Assembly: GCF_022965805.1 (NCBI RefSeq)
Contig: NC_133104.1
Location: 36,500,682-36,564,681 of the forward strand
Source of the DNA: Primulina eburnea
Lineage: Eukaryota > Streptophyta > Magnoliopsida > Lamiales > Gesneriaceae
Length of the DNA: 64,000 nt
Direction: 5' to 3'
Shown here: positions 36,074-46,039 of the stretch, piece after piece
Position numbering within the stretch: the stretch's first letter is position 1
Layout: each line of letters begins with the position of its first letter
Translations under genes and position numbers: made by a program
The notes under the pieces: generated by a model
The model's database searches: none
What the model was told of the DNA's origin: nothing
Seen by the model: the letters and a program-made list of their open reading frames with translations, nothing else

Positions 36074-38557
36074 CTAAAACTGAATTTCCTCAATTGACAT
36101 AACACCCATACTAGCAGTGTGCTCATGAAACTGTTTGGGTGGTAGTCCCTTAGTAAGCGGATCCGCAACCATGGAGTTTGTACCGATATGCTCAATAGAC
36201 AACTTTCCACTCTGAATTCTTTCTTTAACAACCAGAAACTTGATGTCAATATGTTTTGACTTCGTCGAGCTCCTGTTGTTATTGGAATACATAACTGCTG
36301 ATTTATTGTCACAATATAATCTTAGTGGCTTTTCAATGCCATCAACAATGCGCAGTCTCGTGACAAAATTTTGCAGCCATATTCCGTGATTGGATGCCTC
36401 ATAACACGCTACAAACTCAGCTGCCATGGTGGAAGAGGCTATAAGTGACTGTTTAGCACTCTTCCAGGAAATGGCACCTCCAGCAAGGAGATAGATGTAG
36501 CCCAACGTAGATTTCATACTATCTTGGCATCCAGCAAAATCGGAGTCAGTATACCCAATGATCTCAAGCTGATCCAACCTCCGATATATGAGCATGTAAT
36601 CTTTTGTTCTCTGTAAGTACCGTAAAACCCTTTTGACTGCTTTCCAATGTTCCACTCCTGGATTACTTAAATATCGTCCCAACATTCCTGTCACGTACGC
36701 AATATCTGGACGTGTACAAACCTGAGCATACATCAGACTCCCCACTGCAGATGCATAGGGAACCTTCTGCATTTCTTTTTCCTCAAAATCATTCTTTGGG
36801 CATTGTTTGAGACTAAATTTGTCTCCCTTAGCCACAGGGGTATCTGTTGGTTTACAATCTTGCATTCCGTATCGCTTGAGAACTTTCTCGATATAGCTTT
36901 TCTGAGATAATCCAAGAATACCCCGAGAACGATCCCGATGTATCTGAATACCCAGTACAAAAGATGCATCACCAAGATCTTTCATCTCAAATTTCTTAGC
37001 TAGAAATCTCTTGGTTTCATGCAACAACTCTATATCGTTGCTAGCGAGCAGAATGTCATCAACATATAAAACCAAAAAAATATGCTTACTCCCACTGAAC
37101 TTATGGTACACACAATCATCGACCAAATTCATCTCAAAACCAAACGAGATGATCACTTGATGAAATTTGAAATACCATTGTCGAGATGCTTGCTTGAGCC
37201 CATAGATGGATTTCTTTAATTTGCAAACCATATTATTTGTGTCTTTGGACACAAAATTTTCTGGTTGCACCATATAAATCGTTTCATCAATGTCACCATT
37301 TAGAAACGCAGTCTTTACATCCATCTGATGAAGCTCAAGATCAAAATACGCCACCAAAGCCATTATAATCCTTAAAGAGTCTTTCGAAGAAACCGGAGAG
37401 AAAGTCTCTTTATAATCAATGCCTTCTTTCTGTGTAAAGCCTTTAGCGACAAGACGAGCCTTATATCTTTCCACATTGCCTTTCGAATCCCTCTTGGTTT
37501 TAAATATCCATTTGCAACCAATGGGCTTCGTACCTTTAGGCAATGGGACAAGATCCCATACGTCATTGTCCTTCATGGACTTTATCTCCTCATTCATGGC
37601 ATCATTCCACTTTTGAGAGTTAGAACTATCCATGGCTTGACGGAAGTTAATAGGATCATCCTCCATCAATCCAATGTCTGCCTCATGTTCTTGAAGAAAT
37701 ACAATGTAATCGTCCGGCACTGCATTTCTCCGCTCTCTAGTGGATCTCCTTAATGGCATAGGTTCTGGAGGTGCTTGAGTTTGTTCATCTGGAATGGGAG
37801 GATCTCTAATATTGTCTTCCTGTATTGTGTCTTGGTCAAAGTGAGGAATATGATCCTGATCAATGTCCAAGACACCTGTGGGAATATTTACATATTCCTC
37901 TTCAAAGACAATATCACTTACTTTATCTCCCCCCGCAAACTCAACATCCTCAAAGAACCTGGTATTTCCTGACTCAAAAATCGACTTACTCGTGGGATCA
38001 TAAAACTTGTACCCCCTAGATCTTTCAGAGTATCCAATAAAATAACAACTAACCGTCCTTGAGTCCAATTTATTTTCATTAGGCTTGTAAGGCCTTGCCT
38101 CAGCTGGACATCCCCAAACGTGCAGATGCTTAAGACTGGGCTTTTTACCCGTCCAAAGTTCATAAGGGGTTTTGGTCGCTGCCTTAGTTGGAACCCTGTT
38201 AAGGATATATGCTGCGGTCTTTAGTGCTTCTCCCCAGAGTGATTCTGGTAAGGTAGAATGACTGATCATACTCCTCACCATGTCCTTAAGCGTTCTGTTT
38301 CGTCTTTCAGCAACACCATTCATAGTGGGCGAACCCGGCATAGTGTACTGTGGGACGATACCGCATTCCTCTAGGAATCTTGCAAAAGGTCCTGGACGTT
38401 GTTCACCTGAACCGTCATATCTACCATAGTATTCACCACCACGGTCAGATCTAACGATTTTAATTTTTAAGCCAAGTTGATTTTCAACTTCAGCTTTATA
38501 GTTTTTGAACACATCCAATGACTGTGCCTTTTTCATGAATGAGATAAATGAAGCCAT
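36074..38557 (-). pseudogene. Copia polyprotein, part 3: integrase core, reverse transcriptase, RNase H
   Basis: 827 open codons. It begins in the integrase core (SDRGGEYYG with catalytic Asp; [13 protein letters not shown] with catalytic Glu). It continues through the RT ([31 protein letters not shown] with the YVDD active site) and ends in RNase H ([28 protein letters not shown]). The first 15 or so codons are out of frame with the real protein: the true reading enters from the preceding frame at about 38525, where one extra base lies near GAAAAAGGCACAG. Downstream of that point no stop occurs, so the RT and RNase H regions look intact. Marked as pseudogene only because the upstream frameshifts prevent a full polyprotein. 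Confidence 0.92.
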
Positions 38558-39008
38558 ATCTTGAAAAATCGTCTGTGAAAGTTATAAAATACTGTTGACC
38601 ATTCCAAGAAGCCGAAGGGAATGGTCCACAAATATCAGTATGTATAAGTTCTAAGACGCCTGAACACCTATTGGCTTCAAATCTCCTTTTGTTGGTTTGT
38701 TTTCCCTTTATACAATTAACACAATTATTAAAATCTGTGTAATCTAAAGGTTCGAGAATTTCGTCTGAAACAAGTCTCCTTATTCTCTTTTCAGAGATAT
38801 GACCCAATCTTTTGTGCCATAACGCAGCTGAATCCTCACTGGTTAATTTTCTTTTAGTGCCTCTACTTGTTTGCAGGGTTTCATTAAATGAAGCAATAAC
38901 ATCCAAAGAATAAAGATTATCGTAACCTGATAAAAAAACCAGAACCAACCAATTTTGAATCGAGAAACAAACTGAATATTCCATTTCCAAACGAACAAGA
39001 ATAACCAA
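38496..39008 (-). pseudogene. Copia polyprotein, part 2: pre-integrase zinc finger and start of integrase
   Basis: This frame carries the GAG-pre-integrase segment (WHKRLGHISEKRIRRL, NNCVNCIKGKQ; an H-H-C-C zinc-binding pattern) and the first catalytic Asp region ([24 protein letters not shown]). It links the gag/protease frame to the RT frame and is offset from both. The upstream shift lies in a T-run at about 38930 (homopolymer slippage, or an assembly error). The downstream shift is at about 38525. The first 20 or so codons of this frame are therefore not real protein. Confidence 0.9.
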
Positions 39009-40188
39009 ATTTGTCCAATGCAGAAATGGAAATCAAATTCCGCCTAAAAGACGGCACAACAAATGTTTCATAAAGATCCAAATATATTCCAGTCTTTAAC
39101 AACAATCTAAATTTTCCTATTGCCTCAACTTCAACTTTGTTGCCGTCACCAACATAGATGAATCTTTCAGCATCACTTGGTTTTCGGCAATCCAGGCAAC
39201 CCTGCATAGACACACTGATGTGAGTTGTTGCACCAGAATCTATCCACCACGTGTGTCTAGGCACTGAAGTTAAATTAACCTCAGAACAAACCATATTCAG
39301 AAGCATACCTTTCTTAGCACGCCAAGCGTGATAATTACTGCATTGCTTCTTCATATGCCCATCACTGCCACAGAAAAAACAACCAGAACTTTGAGAATCA
39401 CTAAGATTCTTCTGTTGTTTCTTCGAAGGCTGTGTATCCGCAGCAACCTTATCCTTCCTTTTCTTTCTTTTATCCTTCGAGGTAGAGGCATAATGAGCAC
39501 TTTCTGTCTTGTCTTGCTTCAACCTTTCCTCTTCCTGGACACAGTGCGAGATGAGCTCATTCAGAGACCAAGTCTCTTTCTGACAGTTATAGCTCACCTT
39601 GAACTGGTTAAATTGAGTAGGAAGAGATATTAAAACCAGATGCACCAGCAAGTCCTCAGAGAGGTCAAGCTTCAGTGCTTTCAACCTTGAAGCAAGATGA
39701 GACATTTCCATAATGTACTCCCTGATGTTGTCCTTACCCCTGTACCTCATTGAAATGAGGCTTGCCAAAAGTGTACCAATTTCAGACTTTTCACTTTTAG
39801 CAAACCTCTTTTGGAGGTCTTGAAGGAAAGCCTTAGCTGTAGCAATGTCGCTAGACATTGTGCCCCTGAATGTTTCCGGAATGGCCTTCTTCATGATCAT
39901 CATACACATGCGATTTGATCTTTCCCACCTTTCAAACTCCCTCTTTTCATCAGAGGTACTCTTATCCGTAATGGCGGAAGGAGAGTCAATCCTTATCGCA
40001 AGGTCTAAATCCATGACTCCGAGAACTATCAACAAATTCTCTTGCCATGATTTAAAATTCGAGCCATTTAACATAGGAATAGAATTTATGTTGGAATGAA
40101 TATTTGCAGGAGTCAAATCTGAACAGAGAACAAAAACAAAACATACATGCTCAACCAAATATCCAAATAAAATAATCAATAAATTCAA
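38917..40188 (-). pseudogene. Copia polyprotein, part 1: gag and protease
   Basis: Gag starts around PMLNGSNFKSWQENLL and shows the UBN2-type capsid pattern (AKAFLQDLQKRFAKSEKSE, SLISMRYRGKDNIREYIMEM). A CCHC zinc knuckle CFFCGSDGHMKKQC (CX2CX4HX4C) and the aspartic protease signature WWIDSGATTHIS follow. The codons before about residue 22 are probably leader rather than protein. The frame is lost at its end (SGFFIRLR), where a T-homopolymer is one base off. Gag packages the RNA and protease cuts the polyprotein. Confidence 0.9.
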
Positions 40189-40639
40189 ATAATGTAAACC
40201 CCCATAAACAAAATATCGAGCACTCCATTAATGTTTCATCTTTGGACAAAAGATTAACTTGTAAGTGATATCCTGGCGCAGCAGTCAAACACTGATAGTA
40301 ACTATCATGTCAAATAACAACCTTCCTTTGGGCCGATTTATTATTCACATGAAAAACCGAACAACTATCACATGTTTACCACCACAATTGCATATGTGAT
40401 TATATTAAATATTAACCTTCCTTTGGGCCGATCAATATTCATATAAATCACATATACCCAGAATCTTTTTGTATTTCAAAATAAAATTAATTTCCATAAA
40501 AGAGGTCACTTTGGCGACATTTTATTTCAATTAATCAATTTTAAAAATACATATAACCTTATCATTATTTGAATTAATGAAAATTTAACCTTAATCGAAA
40601 AACCTGAACCGAAAAAAAAAAAAAAATTGTAAAATTTTT

Positions 40640-40830
40640 TTTTTTTTTCGGAATTCCGTACGGGCCGGGCCGACTGGCCCGAATCCGTACGGTTCGGGCC
40701 AACCTGGTCCATAGGATCCGACCCGAATCCGTATGGGTCGGGTCGGCCTGGTCCGTCAGACCCGGACCGAACCCGTATGGGTCGGGTCGACCTGTTCCGT
40801 ACGACCCGACACGAAACCGTATCTTTTTTT
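40640..40830. repeat. GC-rich tandem repeat in the copia leader
   Basis: About four to five units of roughly 39 bp contain CCGTACGGGTCGGG and GGTCCGTCAGACCCG-like words. It lies between the primer-binding site and gag. Peptides read through it are repeats of the same few residues and are not genes. Confidence 0.75.
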
Positions 40831-40984
40831 TTTTTTTTAAATAAAATAAAAAAAAATCCGAATTTTCGATTTTCCTCTTAAATATTTTGTTGAACAAAAA
40901 CCGGAAGGAAAATCGAAATCTTATACCAAATCTTTAAATTTTTCAACCAAATCTTTTCACCAAAACTGAAACTTTAAAAGATTT

Positions 40985-41175
40985 GATTTTCAAACAAAAT
41001 ATTTTCCAGATCTGAAGCCATAGAACAAAAATTTTCAGATCTAAACCAAAATAGTTTTTCAGATCTGAAACCGTATCAAAATATTTTCAGATCTGAAAAC
41101 ATATCAATATATTTTTCAGATCTGAAGCCATATAAAAAAAATTTTAAACAAAATTTTATTTTTCAGATCTGGATC
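40985..41175. repeat. TCAGATCTGAA repeat cluster in the copia leader
   Basis: The near-palindrome TTTCAGATCTGAAACCATA recurs six to seven times at intervals of about 25-35 bases just downstream of the primer-binding site. Such a cluster could form hairpins in the packaging region; that role is inference. Confidence 0.75.
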
Positions 41176-41225
41176 CAAAAAGTATCCAAAAACTTTAAAC
41201 AAATCTCAATGATTCAAACATGAAT

Positions 41226-41238
41226 GGCTCTGATACCA
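41226..41238 (-). other. Primer-binding site of the copia element
   Basis: On the minus strand TGGTATCAGAGCC follows the 5' LTR after two bases. It matches the 3' end of initiator methionine tRNA, the usual copia primer. Confidence 0.9.
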
Positions 41239-41240
41239 CT

Positions 41241-41702
41241 TGTTGGGGAAAACCCATAAACCGCAGAATCCATCACGTTTAAATCATTAAGAATATGACT
41301 GAAAACTTAAGCGGAAGCGTACCTGAAGCCATAATTCTGAATTGTTTAGAACGTGTCTTGATCTTCCAGATCTACGCGCTCTTTCCTTGAGAGAATCCTT
41401 TAGTTTTCTCTTCAGAAATATTTTCTTAATGGGAGGGAGAATAGTGAAAGTGACAACGCGAGATCTGGGGACCATGACCCTTATTTATAGATAATATCTT
41501 CTGATATTTCCGCTTTAACCCATCATAAAAACAGAAATTACACTTATGTCTCTACACATTAAAGGCCCACAACCCATCAGATACATTAAAGCCCAATAAC
41601 CCGAAACATTAATTGATCACTTTATTTTGGACTTAACTTAATAGACAACCCACACACATAATTATTCACATATAAGACCATATAAATAAAATTGATCTAA
41701 CA
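41241..41702 (-). repeat. 5' LTR of the copia element
   Basis: 462 bp with TG...CA ends, partner of 35187-35648 and the same length. It should hold the promoter; on the minus strand a TATA-like string TATAAATAAGGG occurs at about 41480-41491. Confidence 0.95.
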
Positions 41703-41707
41703 GATGC

Positions 41708-42342
41708 GCCTCATATTTTGTATTTTTCAAAGGTATTTTCTTCATCGGAGAAACAGTGTTTCTAGTCACTTGAGAACAAATGGCTGAGATTTTCTGTAAA
41801 ATATGCATCATAATGAACAACTTTCTCTCAGCTGTTTTCTTGAAAATTTCCAACAATGTTCTTCGGGATTTTGATTTTTCTCAGTGATTTTGGATTATTA
41901 TTTCACGACACCTCCTATTTCTAAAGCTTTCTGGATGATTAAAGAGTGTTGATAATTTTTTGTTTGAATTTTGGAATAGTTTCGGTATTTTTTTTACAAT
42001 TTTATCTCTCAAATTTCACTCATTTTGCTCCAAACTTGTTTCTATAGACAAACTAGTAGATCACGAAATATATATATATACAGCCTATGTCTAATGATTT
42101 AGATGTGTTTGTATAGCCTAACTTGCATGAGAAATTTCTTTCGAATATTGACAAAGTACGAAATATCCCTCCCAGATCAACTTGTTTAGATTCAATTATT
42201 TGATTCGCATCTATTCGACATTTTCCGAAGTTGTGATACATGGAAAACATTATGTATTTCAAAAATAGTTTTTTCGATGATGATAATATGTATGCCTAAA
42301 GCCCTATTCGTGTGATGATTTAAAAGGTCTATTAAATCGTGG
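41708..42342. other. Intergenic, nothing recognised
   Basis: AT-rich flank of the copia insertion. No supported ORF or repeat border. Confidence 0.4.
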
Positions 42343-42540
42343 CTACAACTTTACCTGACTTCCCGCTTGTTTAATCCCTTTTCTTGGAGTTACCTTTAGG
42401 AGCACCTGATCTTCAATTCCAAATTCCAAATCCTTTCTCCTTTTATCTGCATAAGTTTTCTGTCGACTTTGAGTTGTTTGGATTCTTTGTTTGATGATAT
42501 GTATATTATCAATAGCTTCTTGTATGATATCAGGCAGCAT
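42343..42540 (-). pseudogene. Fragment of a gypsy (chromovirus-type) pol, integrase C-terminal region
   Basis: The 65-codon frame has the words QRIQTTQSRQKTYADKRRKD and LEFGIEDQVLLKVTPRKGI. These are typical of the segment after the integrase core in plant chromoviruses (the usual text is QSRQKSYADKRRxxLEF..GDxVxLKVSPxKG). No other part of the element is recognisable around it. It is a small relic, not a gene. Confidence 0.75.
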
Positions 42541-42639
42541 TAAAATTTAATAGTCGAGTATACAACTTTTAGTTTCATAAACTTTTGATTACATAACATG
42601 CAAAGAGGTTAACTTACGGTAGTATTCATAGATTGGTAG

Positions 42640-42765
42640 ACTCTATGTACCATGAAAAATAATATTTTCAACATAAAAATTAATATGTTTCATGAATTGT
42701 GTCACATCCGATATATGTCTTAGAAAATTATCTGTGAAACAGTCTCACATAAGTTTTGTATTATG
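42640..42765 (+). mobile_element. MITE-like repeat, decayed copy 4
   Basis: A diverged remnant of the 10541-10726 family. The end CTGTGAAACAGTCTCACATA and internal CATGAAAAATAATATTTTCA are still recognisable. Confidence 0.5.
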
Positions 42766-42888
42766 GAAAATGGATGTGGTCACGATTCAATTTCAATTAT
42801 TATAAACATGAAAAAAAAGTCATTTATAAAATTGGGATCGTTTTTTATTAATGTATGTTAAAGATTAAATAACATATTGATACACGAA

Positions 42889-43410
42889 GGGGGAGTTTGG
42901 TTTGGGTGATAAGGTGGGTTTATTTTTTTTAACCCACCTTATCACTCGTTTGGTACGCGTGATTATTTAACCAAGTCAATCCCTCCTATGAATGATTAAG
43001 TTATGTTAGGTATGTTAAAATAATACCTCATCACCTCCTAGGATTATTTATCCTACTCTTAATCCATCCTATTTTTTTAATTTTACCCTTCTCCTATATC
43101 CAAACTCACCATCACTTCCCTCCACCGACCGCCGACCGCCGCCGCCAGCAACTGCCGACCGCCGCCGCCACGATTCCGTCCCCCGTTGCCGGAGCACTGC
43201 CGGCCGTCGCCGGAGTAAAGAAAAACAAAATAAAGAAAAGGGCAATTGCATCATTTCATCAAAAAATTCAAAATTATCTCATACTTAAAAATCATACCAA
43301 ACATACTACTATTTTATATCATATATTACATTTCTATCACAATCATTTTTTTTATCATTTACATACTAATAATTAGTTTATCCTATCCTTCCAACCAAAC
43401 GTAGCCTAAA
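42889..43410. mobile_element. MITE-like element with GC-rich interior
   Basis: The left end GGGAGTTTGGTTTGGGTGAT and the right end, whose reverse complement is TAGGCTACGTTTGGTTGGAA, form imperfect inverted repeats. Between them is a GC-rich block (43110-43215) of repeated CCGACCGCCGCCGCC words that contrasts with the AT-rich rest and may be captured sequence. The ORF through this block is low complexity. TSD not established. Confidence 0.5.
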
Positions 43411-44162
43411 TACTTTTTTCCTCTGTCATTTTCTGTGATATCAATAATGGCAATTGATATATTTCTAGTACTGTTTAATTATTATCTTCATTCAATTTCA
43501 AAATTGGTTTTATTTTCACCTTATTCTATCCCATAATATATATGGATATAGACTTTTAATATTAGCAAATATCTCTGTATATTTACACAATATTTGTACT
43601 GATATTAGATTATTTAGTTAGCTTAACTTTCGATAGTTTCCTTATCCATTTCATTCTAAACTAGTTGATTATTTGCACCTATCTGTAAGCTAAGATACTT
43701 GTAACTCTTGTATGTATGATGAATGAATATTATTCATTTCCTATAAGCTCTTCATTGATGGGTCCAAATTTTGAGTTAAATTTGTATGATCGATGATCTT
43801 TCAATTGCGACAAAAAAAGAGAAAAAAAAAGAACAGTGATTATGTATATATATGTGTGTGTCTGTATATATTGTATATATATAGATGTGTGTGTATATAT
43901 ATATATTTATATATATGATATTATTAAAAGTTGATGATGATAAATTTAGTATTTTTTCAAGAGAGAAAAATATTAGATGCAAATTTAAAATAATGAAAAT
44001 AAATAATCTTGAATTGTAAAAACTAGGGATTGAAATATTGTATTTTTATATATTTTTTCAAAGAGTTGATAAACATAACATATCCATACATAACTTTTAC
44101 ACAACTTTTCCCTCCAAATTTTGACAACAAAAACTCTCTCCCTTCTCCCTCATTAAAAGCCA
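43411..44162. other. AT-rich intergenic with TG/TA microsatellite
   Basis: No gene is seen. A (TA)n/(TG)n mixed microsatellite lies at about 43840-43920. Confidence 0.5.
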
Positions 44163-44170
44163 TCAGTCAC

Positions 44171-44770
44171 TATGGGTGTTTATCGGTCGGTTCGGTTATG
44201 TTTTCGGTTTTTTATTTCGGTTTTTTCGATTTTCGGTTTTAGAAATATATAATCCAATATCCGAACTTTTTTCCTTCGGTTCGATTTTCTACCAAAACGT
44301 TTTGGTTATTTCGGTTTTAATATAATTATTTAAATTAATAATATGAATATATTGTAAAATAAAATATGTTAACTTTTTATATGTTTTCTTAGTGAAATAT
44401 TTGAATATAATGTCTAAATTAATTAAACAAACAACAATCACCTAAAAATTGTTCAAAATAGTTCTTCGTTCACTAAATATCATATCAAAATATATAATAT
44501 CAATAAAAATATAAAAAAAATTATTAATTTAATGAAATTTCGGTTTTTTCAGTTTTTTCGGTTTTGACATATATAATCCGAAACCGAACCAAATAAACTT
44601 CGGTTTTAACATTTATATCTAAACTATAATCCGAAACCGAACCAAATAAACTTCAGTTTTAACATTTATATCTAAATTACTAAATTCGGCTTTCGGTTCG
44701 GTTCCATTTTCGGTTTTTTCGGTTTGGATTTTCGGTTTTTTCGGTTTTATCCGAAGTTTGAACACCCCTA
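44171..44770. mobile_element. hAT-type MITE, 8-bp TSD
   Basis: The ends are TATGGGTGTT and AACACCCCTA, a 10-bp inverted repeat with one mismatch. Flanking octamers are TCAGTCAC (44163-44170) and TCGGTCAC (44771-44778), seven of eight identical; eight bases is the hAT duplication length. The interior is built of TTCGGTTTT words in both orientations (CCGAAACCGAACC near 44578 and 44632). No transposase. Confidence 0.75.
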
Positions 44771-44952
44771 TCGGTCACCTTAGGAAATAATTCTCACGGA
44801 GTAGACTTCCCAATGAAACTGACACTTCGCCAGAGTTTAAAAATAACATTGTCTTTACAACTGAAAAAAAAAGGCAGAAAAGTATTACAAGGAATTAAAA
44901 TTTCGAAACATGATTACTACTAATTTCGAGGATCAACAGACCCAGAATTGTC

Positions 44953-45102
44953 TTACTCTTCTTTCTCGACCTGTTCTTCGGATTTATATGGGGAGGGGAG
45001 AGTAATGAGTGAGTATTTTGCGAAATACTCAGCAAGTGGAGGTCGTTCGAGTACAACAAAAACAACATGCAAGAAATTCGAAACACACACCTTTCGTAAC
45101 AT
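44953..45102 (-). CDS. Hypothetical small protein, 49 aa
   Basis: An ATG-started frame of 49 codons. A hydrophobic stretch (FLHVVFVVLE, residues 10-19) could be a short membrane anchor. It is followed by RPPLAEYFAKYS and LPSPYKSEE and ends in an acidic/basic tail (QVEKEE). The proline, tyrosine and charged pattern looks more protein-like than the surrounding AT-rich sequence. The frame could also be the last exon of a larger minus-strand gene, because AAAG precedes GTGTGTG at an acceptor-like site near 45090. I do not recognise the family. No Kozak context or TATA box supports it strongly, so it may be chance. Confidence 0.25.
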   Translation of the reverse strand: MLRKVCVSNFLHVVFVVLERPPLAEYFAKYSLITLPSPYKSEEQVEKEE

Positions 45103-46034
45103 TATTTAAACCACATGCATAACGTCGACCAAACATTGAGATTCATCTACTCTCAATGGCTTACTGATATAAGTCATTAATTTTTAAATTTTCGCAGCGT
45201 TTTAGATTTAGTTTTCGGGACAAACCCAGCAAAGTATTCATAAAAGGTTGCAAAATCAGTTTCAGTTTACTAAGATAATGTGTCTTTGCAGGTTATATGC
45301 CCTTCACAACTACTACTAAATAAATCGGAACACACACAAAATTTCATTTCTTGCTTTCAGAAAAGGCACAAACTCGATTTTCTGATTTGAAGTTTAATGT
45401 GATCTCACATGTCACAAAATATCTGTATAATTTGAGATAAAAAGGGAAGAGGACAAAGCACCTCAAATTATTTCTTAGGCACCATAATAAAACCATAACT
45501 ACACGAAAATAACACCAATCAAAAGATTAACCAAGTCACGAGCAGACTAGAACGCAACAACAAATTCTTCTTCTAAACTCTAGAGCTGTTAATTAGAAGA
45601 AATTTAGTGCAAGTCAACTCATAATGCTTGCTTCCACTTTCTCTGGTTTTCTTTTCAAATGTTACATGGCATTCGTGTAACTTTGACAAAGATTAAGCAA
45701 CACAAATTTTCTCATTAACATTAACATCCTATATCATCCAAGTTTTAGGCACAATAATTCCTTTTCTCAGTAAATTGTTCCATAAAAAAAAACTACCAAA
45801 ACAAATGCAACTGATACAACACAAAATTAAAACGTAAAAATTTAAAACCTACATTATCTACTTTGACCTAAAAAGCTGAGACAACATCCAGACAAAATTG
45901 GAAACTCGAACAAAAATAAAAATTGGAAACTAACCCTTGACGAAACCCGAACTTGCATTGGAAGCAAAAGAACCCTTTAATTCTTACAATTTTTTGAAGC
46001 ATGTCAGTAGTATCAAATGCGGAATTTTACGGGA
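45103..46034. other. Intergenic, nothing recognised
   Basis: AT-rich. If the small frame at 44953-45102 is real, its upstream exons or promoter should lie here, but none can be defined. Confidence 0.35.
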
Positions 46035-46039
46035 TGTAC

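Larger units (their letters stand above)
35187..41702 (-). mobile_element. Complete Ty1/copia LTR retrotransposon, TSD GATGC
   Basis: Two 462-bp LTRs (35187-35648 and 41241-41702) with TG...CA ends flank the element. The target duplication GATGC is perfect (35182-35186 and 41703-41707). Transcription is on the minus strand. A primer-binding site TGGTATCAGAGC (initiator-Met tRNA type) sits next to the 5' LTR at 41227-41238, and a purine tract AAGTGGGAGATT next to the 3' LTR. Coding order is gag, protease, integrase, RT, RNase H, the copia order. The LTRs differ at only about five or six positions by eye, so insertion is fairly recent. Two frameshifts interrupt the polyprotein. Confidence 0.95.

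Noticed and set aside
40574..40897. 107-aa ORF with repeated proline/glycine/aspartate peptides
   Set aside because: Translation of the GC-rich tandem repeat in the copia leader; no gene.
43069..43254. 61-aa arginine-rich ORF
   Set aside because: Comes from CCG-type low-complexity sequence inside a MITE-like element.
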